From Janibacter hoylei PVAS-1 (lineage in GTDB: Bacteria; Actinomycetota; Actinomycetes; Actinomycetales; Dermatophilaceae): a DNA stretch of 64,000 nucleotides. This document shows, piece after piece, positions 48,929 through 58,234 of this stretch. A program made the translations under genes and the position numbers. The notes under the pieces were generated by a model. It worked only from the letters and a program-made list of their open reading frames with translations, was not told the DNA's origin and ran no database searches. The stretch lies in the NCBI RefSeq assembly GCF_000297495.1, contig NZ_ALWX01000022.1:62001-126000 (forward strand), written 5' to 3'. Numbering within the stretch: position 1 is the stretch's first letter; each line of letters opens with the position of its first letter.

Positions 48929-50554
48929 TCAGCCCACCTCGACATCGCCGGTCGGGGTGACGCTCGGCCCGCTCGAGGTATCGCCCCTCAGCCGCTTGAG
49001 CACGAGCTCGGCGCTGATGAGACACATCGGCAGCCCGATGCCGGGGCGGGTCGAGTAGCCCGCGTAGTAGAGCCCGTCGACCTTCTTCGAGACGTTGTCC
49101 GCGCGGAAGAAGGCGCTCTGGCGCAGGACATGTCCCGGTCCGAGCATGCTCCCGGAGAAGGACGACAGATCCCGCACGAAGTCCTCCGGCCCGACGGTGC
49201 GCCGGACCTCGACGCGCTCGGCAAGGTCCGGCACGCCCGCCCACGCAGCGATCTGATCGATGGCCGCGTCCACGGTTCGCTCCACCCCGGGGTCACCGGC
49301 GCCGTCCGTGCCGCCCCGGCCGATCGTGGGGTCTGCGGGGACAGGGACGAGGACGAAAAGGTTCTCCTTGCTGGCGGGGGCGACGGTGCTGTCGCTCGCC
49401 GACGGCCGGCACACGTAGATCGAGGCCGGGTCGGGCACCCGGGGCTCAGGGCCGAGGATGTCGTCGAAGTTGCGCCGCCAGTCGGTGGTGAAGAAGAGCG
49501 AGTGGTGGGCGAGCTGCGGCAGCTCGCCGTCGACGCCGAGCATCGCGAGCACACCCCCGGGCCCGGGGTCGACCTGCTCCCACCACGACTGCGGGTAGGT
49601 CTGGAGGTGCTCGGGGAGCAGCGCGGTCTCGACGTGGTGCAGGTCGGCCGCCCCGACCACGGCATCGCACGGGAGCTCCTGGGTCTCGCCGTCCGGGCCG
49701 GTGACGTCGACGCCGATCACGCGGGCACGCCGACCGCGCGCGGCAGTCGTACGGATAGCGGTCGCGGTCGTGCTCGTCCTCACCCGGACGCCGTGGCGCT
49801 CGGCCACCCGCACGAGGGCGTCAACGATCGTCGTGAAGCCCCCTGCCGGGTAGAGCACGCCCTCTGCGAGGTCCATCCAGCTCATGAGGTGGTACATGCT
49901 CGGGGCGCGGTCTGGCGAGGTGCCGAGGAAGACAGCGGGGTAGCCGAGGATCTGACGCAGCCGTGCGTCGTCGAAGCGGGTGGCGATGTGGGACTCGAGT
50001 GAACGAGTCAGCAGGCTCGAGAGGCGGGGCCCGTTGCGCAGCACGTCGGCGTTGAGCAGCGAGCCGCTGGAATCGAAGCTCGTGTAGAGGAAGCGGTCGA
50101 CGGCGAGCTCGTACACGTGGCGCGCGGAGTCGAGGTAGTCCGACAGCGCCGACCCAGCACTGGGCTCGAGGGACTCGAACAGCGCCTCGTTGGCCGCCCT
50201 GGTCGCCTGCACGTCGACCGGCTCGTCGTCATGCTCGAAGAAGACCCGGTAGCCCGGGTCGAGCCGGACGAGGTCGAGCTCGGAGTCGACGGAGGTGCCG
50301 AGCATCTCGAAGAAGTGGGCGAAGACCTCGGGCATGAGGTACCACGACGGCCCGGTGTCGAAGCGGTAGCCCTCGTGCTCCCACAACCCCGCCCGGCCGC
50401 CGGGACGCTCCGAGCGCTCGACGAGATCCACCTGCCAGCCGTCGGCGGCGAGCAGCGCCGATGTGGCCAGACCGCTCACCCCGCCACCGATGACGCAGAC
50501 GGTCCCGGGCTCGCGCGGCTGACTGGTCCGACCGGTCCAGCGCAGGGGCCTCAT
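48929..50554 (-). CDS. crtI: Phytoene desaturase
   Basis: 541 residues, FAD-dependent, converting phytoene to lycopene. FAD motif VIGGGVSGLATSALLAADG near residue 21, RPGGRAGLWEHEGYRFDTGPSWYLMP and the C-terminal dehydrogenase signature GLYYAGYSTRPGIGLPMCLISAEL. The ATG overlaps the crtB stop. Confidence 0.94.
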   Translation of the reverse strand: MRPLRWTGRTSQPREPGTVCVIGGGVSGLATSALLAADGWQVDLVERSERPGGRAGLWEHEGYRFDTGPSWYLMPEVFAHFFEMLGTSVDSELDLVRLDPGYRVFFEHDDEPVDVQATRAANEALFESLEPSAGSALSDYLDSARHVYELAVDRFLYTSFDSSGSLLNADVLRNGPRLSSLLTRSLESHIATRFDDARLRQILGYPAVFLGTSPDRAPSMYHLMSWMDLAEGVLYPAGGFTTIVDALVRVAERHGVRVRTSTTATAIRTTAARGRRARVIGVDVTGPDGETQELPCDAVVGAADLHHVETALLPEHLQTYPQSWWEQVDPGPGGVLAMLGVDGELPQLAHHSLFFTTDWRRNFDDILGPEPRVPDPASIYVCRPSASDSTVAPASKENLFVLVPVPADPTIGRGGTDGAGDPGVERTVDAAIDQIAAWAGVPDLAERVEVRRTVGPEDFVRDLSSFSGSMLGPGHVLRQSAFFRADNVSKKVDGLYYAGYSTRPGIGLPMCLISAELVLKRLRGDTSSGPSVTPTGDVEVG

Positions 50555-51435
50555 CGTCGGCCTCGAACGACGCTGTCGAGCACGATTGCGGCCTTGCGGG
50601 GGCCCGGCACCCGGACCCGCTCGTGGCGCAGCCGCTCCACGGGGGTCTCGCGCAGTCGGCCAGACAGCTCGGCGAAGAGCCGGTGCGCCACCCGGACTGC
50701 ACGTCGGCTGCTCGGCGGCAGCTGCTCGACGGCGGCGGCAGCGAGGGCGAGATCGTTGTCGAGGTCGTCGAGGAGCCGGTCACGGTCGGCGTCGTCGATG
50801 CGGTGCGGGTCGACGCCCGGGAAGTAGCGGCGACCGAGCTCGTCGCGGTCGGCGGCGATGTCTCGCAAGAAGTTCACCTTCTGGAAGGCGGCCCCGAGGC
50901 GTAGAGCCCCCGGGGCGAGCCGGTCGTAGCTGGCCTGGGCGTCGGGCTCGTCGGCGAGGAAGGCGCGCAGGCACATGAGACCGACGACCTCGGCCGATCC
51001 GTAGACGTACCTCGCGAAGCTTTCCTCGTCGTGGGTGGTGCGAGTGAGGTCGGTGCGCATCGAGGCGAAGAAGGGCTCGACGAGGTCCATGCCGATCCCG
51101 CATGCTCGCGCTGTCCGGGCGAAGGCATGGACGACGAGGTCAGAGCTCAGGCCGCGGTCGATCGCGACGTTCACCTCGCGCTCGAGATGGTCGAGCACAG
51201 CGCGCTGCTCGTCGGTGGCAACGTCGGGGCGGGGAGCATCGACGATCTCGTCGGCGACCCGGACCAGGGCGTAGATGCTGCGCACGCGCGCCCGGACGGG
51301 TTCGGCGAGCAGCCTGCTCGACGCACCGAAGGAGGTCGAGTACCGGGCGATGACGAGCTCGGCCGCGGCCTGGGCGGTCGCGTCGTAGCGGACGTGGGGT
51401 GGGGCCTCGTCGCGCTGATGCCTGGCCGGTGTCAT
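50551..51435 (-). CDS. crtB: Phytoene synthase
   Basis: 294 residues. Condenses two geranylgeranyl diphosphates. The two aspartate motifs are VRVADEIVD near residue 65 and NFLRDIAADRDELGRRYFP, with YVYGSAEVVGLMC between them. The start overlaps the crtE stop (ATGA). Confidence 0.94.
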   Translation of the reverse strand: MTPARHQRDEAPPHVRYDATAQAAAELVIARYSTSFGASSRLLAEPVRARVRSIYALVRVADEIVDAPRPDVATDEQRAVLDHLEREVNVAIDRGLSSDLVVHAFARTARACGIGMDLVEPFFASMRTDLTRTTHDEESFARYVYGSAEVVGLMCLRAFLADEPDAQASYDRLAPGALRLGAAFQKVNFLRDIAADRDELGRRYFPGVDPHRIDDADRDRLLDDLDNDLALAAAAVEQLPPSSRRAVRVAHRLFAELSGRLRETPVERLRHERVRVPGPRKAAIVLDSVVRGRR

Positions 51436-52475
51436 GCCACGCCGCCCTCGAGAGAGCCCGCGACCTCGCCCACCCACGTGACGAACTCGGGTGGGAGGCT
51501 CAGGTCCTCGGCGAGCGTGGTCGCCTCGCGCAGCTGCTGCGTGGCGAGGTCGTCGACGAAGGAGCGTGATCCGGCAGTCGCGAGGGCGGCCCGGACGTGC
51601 TCGACGCCCTGCTCGTCGAGGTCGGGATCACCGAGATGGCGCTCCAGGACAGGCCACGCCGAGGTAGTGCGTGCGTGGACGACGAGCGGTGTGCGCTTGC
51701 CCTCGCGCAGGTCACCGGCGATGCCTGGCCTGCCGGTCTGGGCCGGCGTGCCGAAGACTGCGGTGAGGTCGTCGAGCAGCTGGTAGGCCAGGCCGAGGTG
51801 CCGCCCGATGCGGCCGAGGCCGTCGACGAGCTGGTCCGGGGAGTCGGCGAGCACGGCGCCGCACTGCATCGGCAGGCTGAAGGAGTACACCGCAGTCTTC
51901 TGCTCGGCGACGCTCAGCGCTTCCTGCAGCGTCGGTTCCTCGCAACCGAGCGAGAGGCGGACGTCGGCCAGCTCTCCTGCGGCCGAGACCGCCAGGGTGT
52001 GGTCGAAGAGGTCGAGCAGCTGGAGCATCCGCTCACGCGACACGGGCGCCGAGGCCACGGCCCGCATGGCCGCGCCGAGCGCCAGGTCGCCGGTGAGGAT
52101 CGCCCCGGCGGTGGCGAAGGAGCGGGCCGCAGCCGCCGGGGCGCCGACTCTGAGCGCGTCGGCGTGGAAGCGGCCAGGCGTGCTCAGCCCACCCCGTCGG
52201 AGGTCGTCGCCGTCGATGACGTCGTCGTGGACGATGAAGGCGGTGTGCAGCATCTCCACGGCGTCGGCGACCTGGTCGACGGCCGGGCCGGCGTCACCGC
52301 CGAGCAGGTCGTGGACCGAACGGACGAGACGAGGGCGGAAGCGCTTGCCGCCGCTGCCTGCCGAGGCCAGAGCGTCCCGCAGGACCTGAGCGTCGCTGAG
52401 CTCATACGCCGACACGGCCGCTGCCGGCGATGTGGTCACAGAGGTGGGCTCGGCGTCACGGGTTGCCGACCTCAT
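51432..52475 (-). CDS. crtE: Geranylgeranyl diphosphate synthase
   Basis: A 347-residue trans-prenyltransferase. First aspartate-rich motif [13 protein letters not shown] near residue 95, second [31 protein letters not shown] near the start. It supplies GGPP to CrtB. The ATG at 52475 overlaps the idi stop (ATGA). In the second motif the usual last aspartate is replaced (DDLTA), common in actinobacterial members. Confidence 0.9.
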   Translation of the reverse strand: MRSATRDAEPTSVTTSPAAAVSAYELSDAQVLRDALASAGSGGKRFRPRLVRSVHDLLGGDAGPAVDQVADAVEMLHTAFIVHDDVIDGDDLRRGGLSTPGRFHADALRVGAPAAAARSFATAGAILTGDLALGAAMRAVASAPVSRERMLQLLDLFDHTLAVSAAGELADVRLSLGCEEPTLQEALSVAEQKTAVYSFSLPMQCGAVLADSPDQLVDGLGRIGRHLGLAYQLLDDLTAVFGTPAQTGRPGIAGDLREGKRTPLVVHARTTSAWPVLERHLGDPDLDEQGVEHVRAALATAGSRSFVDDLATQQLREATTLAEDLSLPPEFVTWVGEVAGSLEGGVA

Positions 52476-53041
52476 ACGGCCTGGCCGACCTGGTCGAGGG
52501 CGCTCCGGCCAGCAGGCAGCTCGTCGAGCTGGAGGACGAGCCACGGGCTGAGCGCCCACGGCGCGACCTCGGCCGTCGTCCTCAGCTCCTGCGGCGTCAC
52601 CCAGCGGGCCTCGACGGCCTCGTCTCGGTTGAGGCTCGGGTCCGATGTCGTATGGGCGAGCCAGACAGGACAGACCTCGTGCTCGACGATGCCCGAGGCG
52701 TCGACCGCTCGGTAACGGAAGTCTGGGAGCAGGGGCTCGAGGTGGTCCAGCCGCAGCCCGAGCTCGTACTCGGCGTAGCGGTGCACCGCGACCTGGGGGT
52801 CCTCGCCCGGGCGAGGGTGCCCGCAGAAGGCGTTCGTCCAGACCCCCGGCCAGGTCCGCTTGTTGAGCGCGCGTCGGGTGAGAAGGAGACGGCCGCTGCC
52901 GTCGGTGACGTGGCACGAGAAAGCGAGGTGGAGCGGCGTGCGGTCTGTGTGCACGTCGGCCCGAGGGGCGGTCCCCACGGGACGTGCGTCGTCAGCCAGC
53001 AGCACGACCAGATCGGCCGGGTCCTGATCTGCGGTGCTCAT
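52472..53041 (-). CDS. idi: Isopentenyl-diphosphate delta-isomerase, type 1
   Basis: 189 residues, NUDIX fold. Catalytic cysteine in [12 protein letters not shown], glutamate in [10 protein letters not shown], and [21 protein letters not shown]. It interconverts IPP and DMAPP and feeds CrtE and CrtEb. First gene of the seven-gene carotenoid operon. A CATGCT box 6 bases before the ATG may be the -10. Confidence 0.92.
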   Translation of the reverse strand: MSTADQDPADLVVLLADDARPVGTAPRADVHTDRTPLHLAFSCHVTDGSGRLLLTRRALNKRTWPGVWTNAFCGHPRPGEDPQVAVHRYAEYELGLRLDHLEPLLPDFRYRAVDASGIVEHEVCPVWLAHTTSDPSLNRDEAVEARWVTPQELRTTAEVAPWALSPWLVLQLDELPAGRSALDQVGQAV

Positions 53042-53047
53042 GGTGTC

Positions 53048-53089
53048 AGCATGTCATCTGAACAACGTGATCTGGACGCCAGTGTCCAG
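53048..53089 (-). promoter_or_regulatory. Carotenoid operon promoter with inverted-repeat operator
   Basis: Read leftward, CATGCT (53053-53048) is a weak -10 6 bases before idi. The perfect inverted repeat CTGGAC-N6-GTCCAG (53072-53089) covers the -35 position. Carotenoid operons in relatives are repressed by a MarR-type CrtR; no such gene is in the window. Confidence 0.5.
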
Positions 53090-53122
53090 GGTTTTGCGTC
53101 ACTCCTTGATCTGGCGGGCGAC

Positions 53123-53128
53123 TACCCT
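53123..53128 (+). promoter_or_regulatory. -10 element of miaB
   Basis: TACCCT lies 9 bases before the miaB ATG, giving at most a leader of a few bases and no Shine-Dalgarno. Confidence 0.4.
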
Positions 53129-53137
53129 TCGACTGAC

Positions 53138-54676
53138 ATGAATGCTGCATCCAAGACCTACGACGTGCGCACCCACGGGTGCCAGATGAACGTGCACGAC
53201 TCCGAGCGCCTCGCCGGGCTGCTCGAGACGGCGGGCTACGTCGACATCGCGAGCCTGCCTGCTGACGACCGGGGCGAGATCGCCGACGTCGTCGTCTTCA
53301 ACACGTGCGCGGTGCGCGAAAACGCGGACAACAAGCTCTACGGCAACCTCGGCCAGCTGCGCCCGCTCAAGCAGCGCAACCCGGACCTGCAGATCGCGGT
53401 CGGGGGCTGCATGGCGCAGAAGGACCGCGCGACGATCGTCGAGCGCGCCCCGTGGGTCGACGTCGTCTTCGGCACGCACAACATCGGCTCGCTGCCGGCT
53501 CTGCTCGACCGCGCGCGGCACAACGACGAGGCCCAGGTCGAGATCCTCGAGTCGCTCGAGACCTTCCCCTCGACCCTCCCGACGCGACGCGACTCCGCCT
53601 ACTCGGGCTGGACCTCGATCTCCGTCGGCTGCAACAACACGTGCACCTTCTGCATCGTCCCCGCCCTGCGCGGCAAGGAGAAGGACCGCCGGCCGGGCGA
53701 GATCCTCGCCGAGCTCGAGGCGCTCGTCTCCCAGGGCGTCATCGAGGTGACCCTCCTGGGGCAGAACGTCAACAGCTACGGCGTCGAGTTCGGTGACCGG
53801 CTCGCCTTCGGCAAGCTGCTGCGCGCCTGCGGTGACATCGAGGGGCTGGAGAGGGTCCGCTTCACCAGCCCGCACCCCGCCGCCTTCACCGACGACGTCA
53901 TCGACGCGATGGCCGAGACGCCCAATGTCATGCCGAGCCTGCACATGCCGCTGCAGTCCGGATCCGACCGGGTGCTCAAGGCGATGCGCCGCAGCTACCG
54001 CTCCGAGCGCTTCCTCGGGATCATCGAGCGCGTCCGCGACCGCATCCCCGACGCGGCGATCACGACGGACATCATCGTCGGCTTCCCCGGCGAGACCGAG
54101 GAGGACTTCGAGGAGACGCTGCGCGTCGTCCGCGAGTCCCGCTTCAGCTCCGCCTTCACCTTCCAGTACTCGATCCGCCCCGGCACCCCGGCGGCGACGA
54201 TGGACGACCAGGTGCCCAAGGAGGTCGTCCAGAAGCGCTACGAGCGCCTCGTCGCCCTCCAGGAGGAGATCTCCTGGGCCGGCAACCGCGAGCAGGAGGG
54301 CCGCGAGCTCGAGGTGCTCGTCGCGACGGGGGAGGGGCGCAAGGACCGCGAGACCGCCCGGCTCAGCGGGCGCGCCCCCGACAACCGCCTCGTCCACTTC
54401 GCCCTCCCGGAGGGGCTGGCCGAGGCCGGCCGCCCGCGCCCGGGTGACATGGTCACCGTCGGCGTCACCTACGGCGCCCCGCACCACCTCGTCGCCGACT
54501 CCGCGATCACCGGTGGTGTCTTCGCCGTGCGCCGCACGGCCGGTGGCGATGCGTGGGCGGCTCTGCAGGAGCAGGGCGCCGAGGGCGCGGTCGCCAAGCC
54601 GAGCGTCTCGCTCGGCATGCCGCGCATCGGCGCTCCGGAGACGGTCGAGACGAGCGGCCCCGCCTGCGGGCTCTGA
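53138..54676 (+). CDS. miaB: tRNA-2-methylthio-N6-dimethylallyladenosine synthase MiaB
   Basis: 512 residues. A radical-SAM methylthiotransferase acting on position 37 of UNN-reading tRNAs. Three N-terminal cysteines ([24 protein letters not shown]), the radical-SAM cluster [11 protein letters not shown], then TRAM ([12 protein letters not shown]). Its substrate is made by miaA, 1.7 kb further on. In many actinobacteria miaB directly follows recX; here 11.4 kb lies between them. Confidence 0.95.
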   Translation: MNAASKTYDVRTHGCQMNVHDSERLAGLLETAGYVDIASLPADDRGEIADVVVFNTCAVRENADNKLYGNLGQLRPLKQRNPDLQIAVGGCMAQKDRATIVERAPWVDVVFGTHNIGSLPALLDRARHNDEAQVEILESLETFPSTLPTRRDSAYSGWTSISVGCNNTCTFCIVPALRGKEKDRRPGEILAELEALVSQGVIEVTLLGQNVNSYGVEFGDRLAFGKLLRACGDIEGLERVRFTSPHPAAFTDDVIDAMAETPNVMPSLHMPLQSGSDRVLKAMRRSYRSERFLGIIERVRDRIPDAAITTDIIVGFPGETEEDFEETLRVVRESRFSSAFTFQYSIRPGTPAATMDDQVPKEVVQKRYERLVALQEEISWAGNREQEGRELEVLVATGEGRKDRETARLSGRAPDNRLVHFALPEGLAEAGRPRPGDMVTVGVTYGAPHHLVADSAITGGVFAVRRTAGGDAWAALQEQGAEGAVAKPSVSLGMPRIGAPETVETSGPACGL

Positions 54677-54689
54677 CACCCGGGCATGA

Positions 54690-54730
54690 CGAAGGGGGTG
54701 GGTCACCGTTGCGGTGACCCACCCCCTTCG
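54690..54730. terminator. Perfect 19-bp bidirectional terminator
   Basis: CGAAGGGGGTGGGTCACCG pairs over its whole length with the complementary arm at 54712-54730 around a 3-base loop. It lies between convergent miaB and the MT0933-like gene. Confidence 0.9.
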
Positions 54731-54749
54731 ACGTGTCAGTGAGGCTGAC

Positions 54750-54929
54750 TCACTCGCCGATCTTGCCGTCGAGGAAGTCCTTGCCCTTGTCGACGTGCTC
54801 GGAGCTGGCACCCTTGCCCTCGGCGAACTCGCCGGCCTTGTCCAGCCCCTGGTCGCTGTGCTCCTCGACCTTGTCGCTGTTGTTGCCGAGAGCGTCGGTG
54901 GCCTTGCCCTTCAGATCGTCGAACCCCAT
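54750..54929 (-). CDS. MT0933-like small protein (antitoxin-type family)
   Basis: 59 residues, strongly charged: MGFDDLKGKATDALGNNSDK, then EGKGASSEHVDKGKDFLDGKIG. It resembles the small MT0933/Rv0909 antitoxin family and, in composition, CsbD-like stress proteins. No toxin gene is adjacent, so a stress role is as likely as an antitoxin role. A GAAGGAG site lies 8 bases before the ATG. Confidence 0.65.
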   Translation of the reverse strand: MGFDDLKGKATDALGNNSDKVEEHSDQGLDKAGEFAEGKGASSEHVDKGKDFLDGKIGE

Positions 54930-55052
54930 GGTGTTCTCCTTCTGTTGCCGGGTGCCCGGTATCGGGCCGTGGTCCCAGCCAAACACGTGCGCGCGAGCGC
55001 TTCAACCGCTGGCGCTGACGTGCCATGTACTAAGTGGTTGAAAGTCCAATAG

Positions 55053-55081
55053 TTGACACGACAATTAAAAGCATCTAGGGT
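55053..55081 (+). promoter_or_regulatory. Consensus-type promoter of the yceI-like gene
   Basis: TTGACA (55053-55058) and TAGGGT (55076-55081) are 17 bases apart in an A/T-rich patch, the best housekeeping promoter in the window. The leader is about 37 bases and carries an AGGAGA ribosome-binding site. Confidence 0.75.
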
Positions 55082-55124
55082 CCGTCGTGTTCCCAGAACC
55101 AACGATCACCACCCAGGAGACATC

Positions 55125-55664
55125 GTGAGCAACTTCCCCACCGGCACCTACACCATCGACGCCAGCCACTCCGAGGTCGGCTTCGTCGCCCGCCACGCCA
55201 TGGTCACCAAGGTTCGCGGTTACTTCCGCGAGCTCGAGGGCACGATCACCGTCGCCGACGACTTCACCGCCTCGTCCGCCTCCGCCACGATGCAGGTCGC
55301 CTCCGTCGACACCGGCTCCGCCGACCGCGACGGCCACCTGAAGTCGGCCGACTTCTTCGACGCCGAGAACTACCCGACCGTCTCCTTCGTCTCGACCGGC
55401 ATCAAGGACGTCAAGGGCGAGGAGTTCACCCTCGTCGGCGACCTGACCATCAAGGACGTCACCCGCACCGTCGAGCTCGCCGCCGAGTACGAGGGCACCG
55501 CCCAGGACCCCTTCGGCAACGTCCGCGTCGGCTTCACCGCCCGCACCGACGTCGACCGTGAGGACTTCGGTCTGACCTGGAACGCCGCGCTCGAGACCGG
55601 TGGCGTCCTCGTCTCGAAGAAGATCACCCTGACCCTCGACATCTCGGCCATCAAGCAGGCCTGA
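55125..55664 (+). CDS. YceI-family lipid-binding protein
   Basis: 179 residues, eight-stranded barrel type: [70 protein letters not shown]. No signal peptide, so cytoplasmic. YceI proteins bind isoprenoids or fatty amides (family knowledge). GTG start with AGGAGA upstream; the strong promoter suggests high expression. Confidence 0.88.
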   Translation: MSNFPTGTYTIDASHSEVGFVARHAMVTKVRGYFRELEGTITVADDFTASSASATMQVASVDTGSADRDGHLKSADFFDAENYPTVSFVSTGIKDVKGEEFTLVGDLTIKDVTRTVELAAEYEGTAQDPFGNVRVGFTARTDVDREDFGLTWNAALETGGVLVSKKITLTLDISAIKQA

Positions 55665-55679
55665 GTCTCGAGCCACACC

Positions 55680-55702
55680 GTGCGGCGCCCCTGACGCCGC
55701 AC
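55680..55702 (+). terminator. First hairpin after the yceI-like gene
   Basis: GTGCGGCG pairs with CGCCGCAC around a 7-base loop, 15 bases after the stop. Confidence 0.6.
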
Positions 55703-55711
55703 CCCCCCCGC

Positions 55712-55750
55712 GGAGCCGGGGCCGGTCCCCCCCTTGCCGGCCCCGGCTCC
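55712..55750 (+). terminator. Second, stronger hairpin after the yceI-like gene
   Basis: GGAGCCGGGGCCGG pairs perfectly (14 bp) with CCGGCCCCGGCTCC. Two hairpins in series isolate the next gene, def. Confidence 0.75.
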
Positions 55751-55775
55751 GTCATGTCGTGGGGGCCGGGCGACA

Positions 55776-55781
55776 TACGAT
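55776..55781 (+). promoter_or_regulatory. -10 element of def, leaderless
   Basis: TACGAT ends 7 bases before the ATG at 55789. Confidence 0.5.
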
Positions 55782-55788
55782 GCGGTCC

Positions 55789-56386
55789 ATGACGATCCAC
55801 CGCATCACCATCACGGGAGAGCCGGTCCTGCACACCCGCGCAGAGCCGGTCACCGACTTCGACGCGCGGCTGCGCACCCTCGTCGAGGACATGTACGAGA
55901 CCCAGGAGGCCGCCCACGGCGTCGGCCTGGCCGCCCCCCCAGATCGGGCTCGGCCTGCGGATCTTCACCTGGAGCATGGCCAACGACGACGGGGTGCCGA
56001 GTCTCGGCCACGTCATCAACCCCTACGTCCGGGCGAGCAAGCCCGCTGCCGGCGAGCCCGACCGCGACCACGAGTCCGAGGGCTGCCTGTCGGTCCCCGG
56101 CTACTCCTTCCCCCTGCGTCGGGGGGAGCGGGCGGAGGTCACCGGCTACGACTGGGACGGCAACGAGATCGCCTTCTCCGCCACGGGCTGGTTCGCCCGC
56201 TGCATGCAGCACGAGTACGACCACCTCAACGGGTTCCTCTACGTCGACCGCCTCGGCGACCGCTGGAAGAAGAAGGCCCGCAAGGCCGTCAAGGCCGAGG
56301 GCTGGGGCGTCCCCGGGCACACCTGGCTGCCCGGCGAGGGGCCCGACCCCTTCGGTCACGACGACCCGGACGTCGACGAGGAGTGA
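55789..56386 (+). CDS. def: Peptide deformylase (frameshifted)
   Basis: About 198 residues after removing one C from the seven-C run 55934-55940, which restores motif 1, GVGLAAPQIG. Motif 2 is EGCLSVPGY (metal-binding cysteine) and motif 3 QHEYDHLNG (HExxH). It removes the formyl group from new proteins. The break falls exactly in the catalytic motif, so if genuine it would abolish activity; an error is far likelier. The stop overlaps miaA (GTGA). Confidence 0.9.
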
Positions 56387-57307
56387 CCCCGCAGGTCATC
56401 GCCGTCGTCGGCGCCACCGCGACGGGCAAGTCCGACCTGGCCCTCGACCTCGCCGAGGAGCTCGGTGGCGAGGTGGTCAACGCCGACGCCATGCAGCTCT
56501 ACCGCGGCATGGACATCGGGACCAACAAGCTCCCACCGGACGAGCGGCGCGGCATCCCGCACCACCTCCTCGACGTCCTCGACGTCACCGACGAGGCGAC
56601 CCTCGCCGACTTCCAGCAGCGCGCGGAGGCCGCGGTCGTCGACATCCTCGACCGAGGTCGCGTACCCGTCCTCGCCGGCGGCTCCGGACTCTACGTGCGC
56701 GCCGCGCTCGACCACCTCGACATCCCCCCCGACGGACCCGCAGGTCCGCGCCCGTCTCGAGGCGGTGGCCGAGGACGAAGCGGGTCCCGCCGCCCTGCGT
56801 CGTCGACTCCAGCAGGTCGACCCCGCAGCAGCCGAGGCCATCGAGCCCAACAACATCCGTCGGATCATCCGGGCCCTCGAGGTCGTCGAGATCACCGGTC
56901 GCCCCTTCTCGGCGACGGCACCCACCAAGCGCTACCGACGCCCTTCGCTCGTCATCGGTCTGCGTGACGACTGGACGGCGCTCACCGAGCGCATCGAGCG
57001 ACGGGCCCGGGCGATGTGGGACGGCGGGCTCCTCGACGAGGTGCGCCGCCTCGACGCCGCCGGCCTGCGCGGTGGGCGCACCGCATCCCGGGCCATCGGC
57101 TACGCCCAGGCGCTCGGCGAGCTCGACGGTCGCTGGGGGCGTGAGGAGGCGATCGCCGACACGGCGCGCGCCACCCGCCGCTACGCCCGCCGGCAGGAGT
57201 CGTGGTGGCGCCCCGACCCGCGGCCCCGATGGCTCGACGCCACGGCGCCCGACCTCGTGCAGGTGGCGTCGGACCTGGCTCGCCGTCCGACACAATGGAC
57301 GCCATGA
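56383..57307 (+). CDS. miaA: tRNA dimethylallyltransferase MiaA (frameshifted)
   Basis: About 307 residues after removing one C from the seven-C run 56724-56730 (restoring [16 protein letters not shown]). Walker [30 protein letters not shown], the [16 protein letters not shown] region and [14 protein letters not shown]. It prenylates A37 of tRNA, making the MiaB substrate. GTG start within the def stop. Confidence 0.92.
57291..57296 (+). promoter_or_regulatory. Possible -10 element of dapF, leaderless
   Basis: CACAAT ends 7 bases before the dapF ATG, inside the end of miaA. The first base is off-consensus. Confidence 0.3.
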
Positions 57308-58173
57308 CGCTGCGATTCACCAAGGGCCACGGCACCGAAAACGACTTCGTCCTCGTGCCCGACCTCGACGGCGGGCTCGACCTCACCGCCGAGCAGGTCG
57401 TCCGCCTCGCCGACCGGCAGGCCGGCATCGGCGGCGACGGCCTCATCCGCGTCGTCCGCACGGCCCACGCCGCCGAGGCCGACGTCCGCGCCCAGGCCGA
57501 CGAGGCCGAGTGGTTCATGGACTACCGCAATGCCGACGGCTCGCTCGCGCAGATGTGCGGCAACGGCACCCGCGTCTTCGCGACCTGGCTGCGGCGAGAG
57601 GGTCTCGTCGGCGACGACTTCGCCATCGCGACACGAGCAGGTGTGCGGCGCATCCGCTTCGAGGGCGACGACGTCGTGACCCACATGGGCACGTGGCGCT
57701 TCGTCGACGAGGCCAAGGCGCAGGAGCAGGGCTTCGACGCGCTCGTGCACGTCGAGGAGGCCGAGGACATCACCGAGCCCTACTCCGGGCTCTCGCTCGA
57801 CCTCGGCAACCCGCACACCGTCGTGGCCCTGCCGGAAAACGTCAACCTCAACGGACTGCGTCTGCGGCGTCCGCCCGCCGTCAACCCCGTCCCGCCGGAG
57901 GGGAGCAATGTCGAGTTCGTCCGCGTGCTCGGACCGGGGCACATCTCGATGCGGGTCCACGAGCGCGGCGTCGGGGAGACCCGCTCCTGCGGCACCGGCG
58001 TCTGCGCGGCGGCCATCGGCACCGCCTTCTGGTCCGGCGACGCGGACTCGACCGGCACGATGACCGTCGAGGTCCCCGGCGGCACCCTGCGGGTGCGGCT
58101 CCTGCCCGGCCGGGAGGTCGAGCTCGCCGGCCCTGCGGTGCTCGTCGCGGACGGGACGACCGAGCTCGTCTGA
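57304..58173 (+). CDS. dapF: Diaminopimelate epimerase
   Basis: A 289-residue PLP-independent racemase converting LL- to meso-diaminopimelate. The two catalytic cysteines are in QMCGNGTRVF near residue 84 and ETRSCGTGVCAAA near 230, with KGHGTENDFVLV at the start (a variant of the usual GxGNDF). Overlaps the end of miaA by four bases. An ATG nine bases upstream is an alternative start. Confidence 0.93.
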   Translation: MTLRFTKGHGTENDFVLVPDLDGGLDLTAEQVVRLADRQAGIGGDGLIRVVRTAHAAEADVRAQADEAEWFMDYRNADGSLAQMCGNGTRVFATWLRREGLVGDDFAIATRAGVRRIRFEGDDVVTHMGTWRFVDEAKAQEQGFDALVHVEEAEDITEPYSGLSLDLGNPHTVVALPENVNLNGLRLRRPPAVNPVPPEGSNVEFVRVLGPGHISMRVHERGVGETRSCGTGVCAAAIGTAFWSGDADSTGTMTVEVPGGTLRVRLLPGREVELAGPAVLVADGTTELV

Positions 58174-58221
58174 GGGGACCCCTTCGCCCCGCCTCGACAT
58201 GCGAGTGACGGCCATCACACC

Positions 58222-58227
58222 TAGCGT
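58222..58227 (+). promoter_or_regulatory. -10 element of ggt, leaderless
   Basis: TAGCGT ends 7 bases before the ATG at 58235. Confidence 0.5.
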
Positions 58228-58234
58228 GGAGGTC

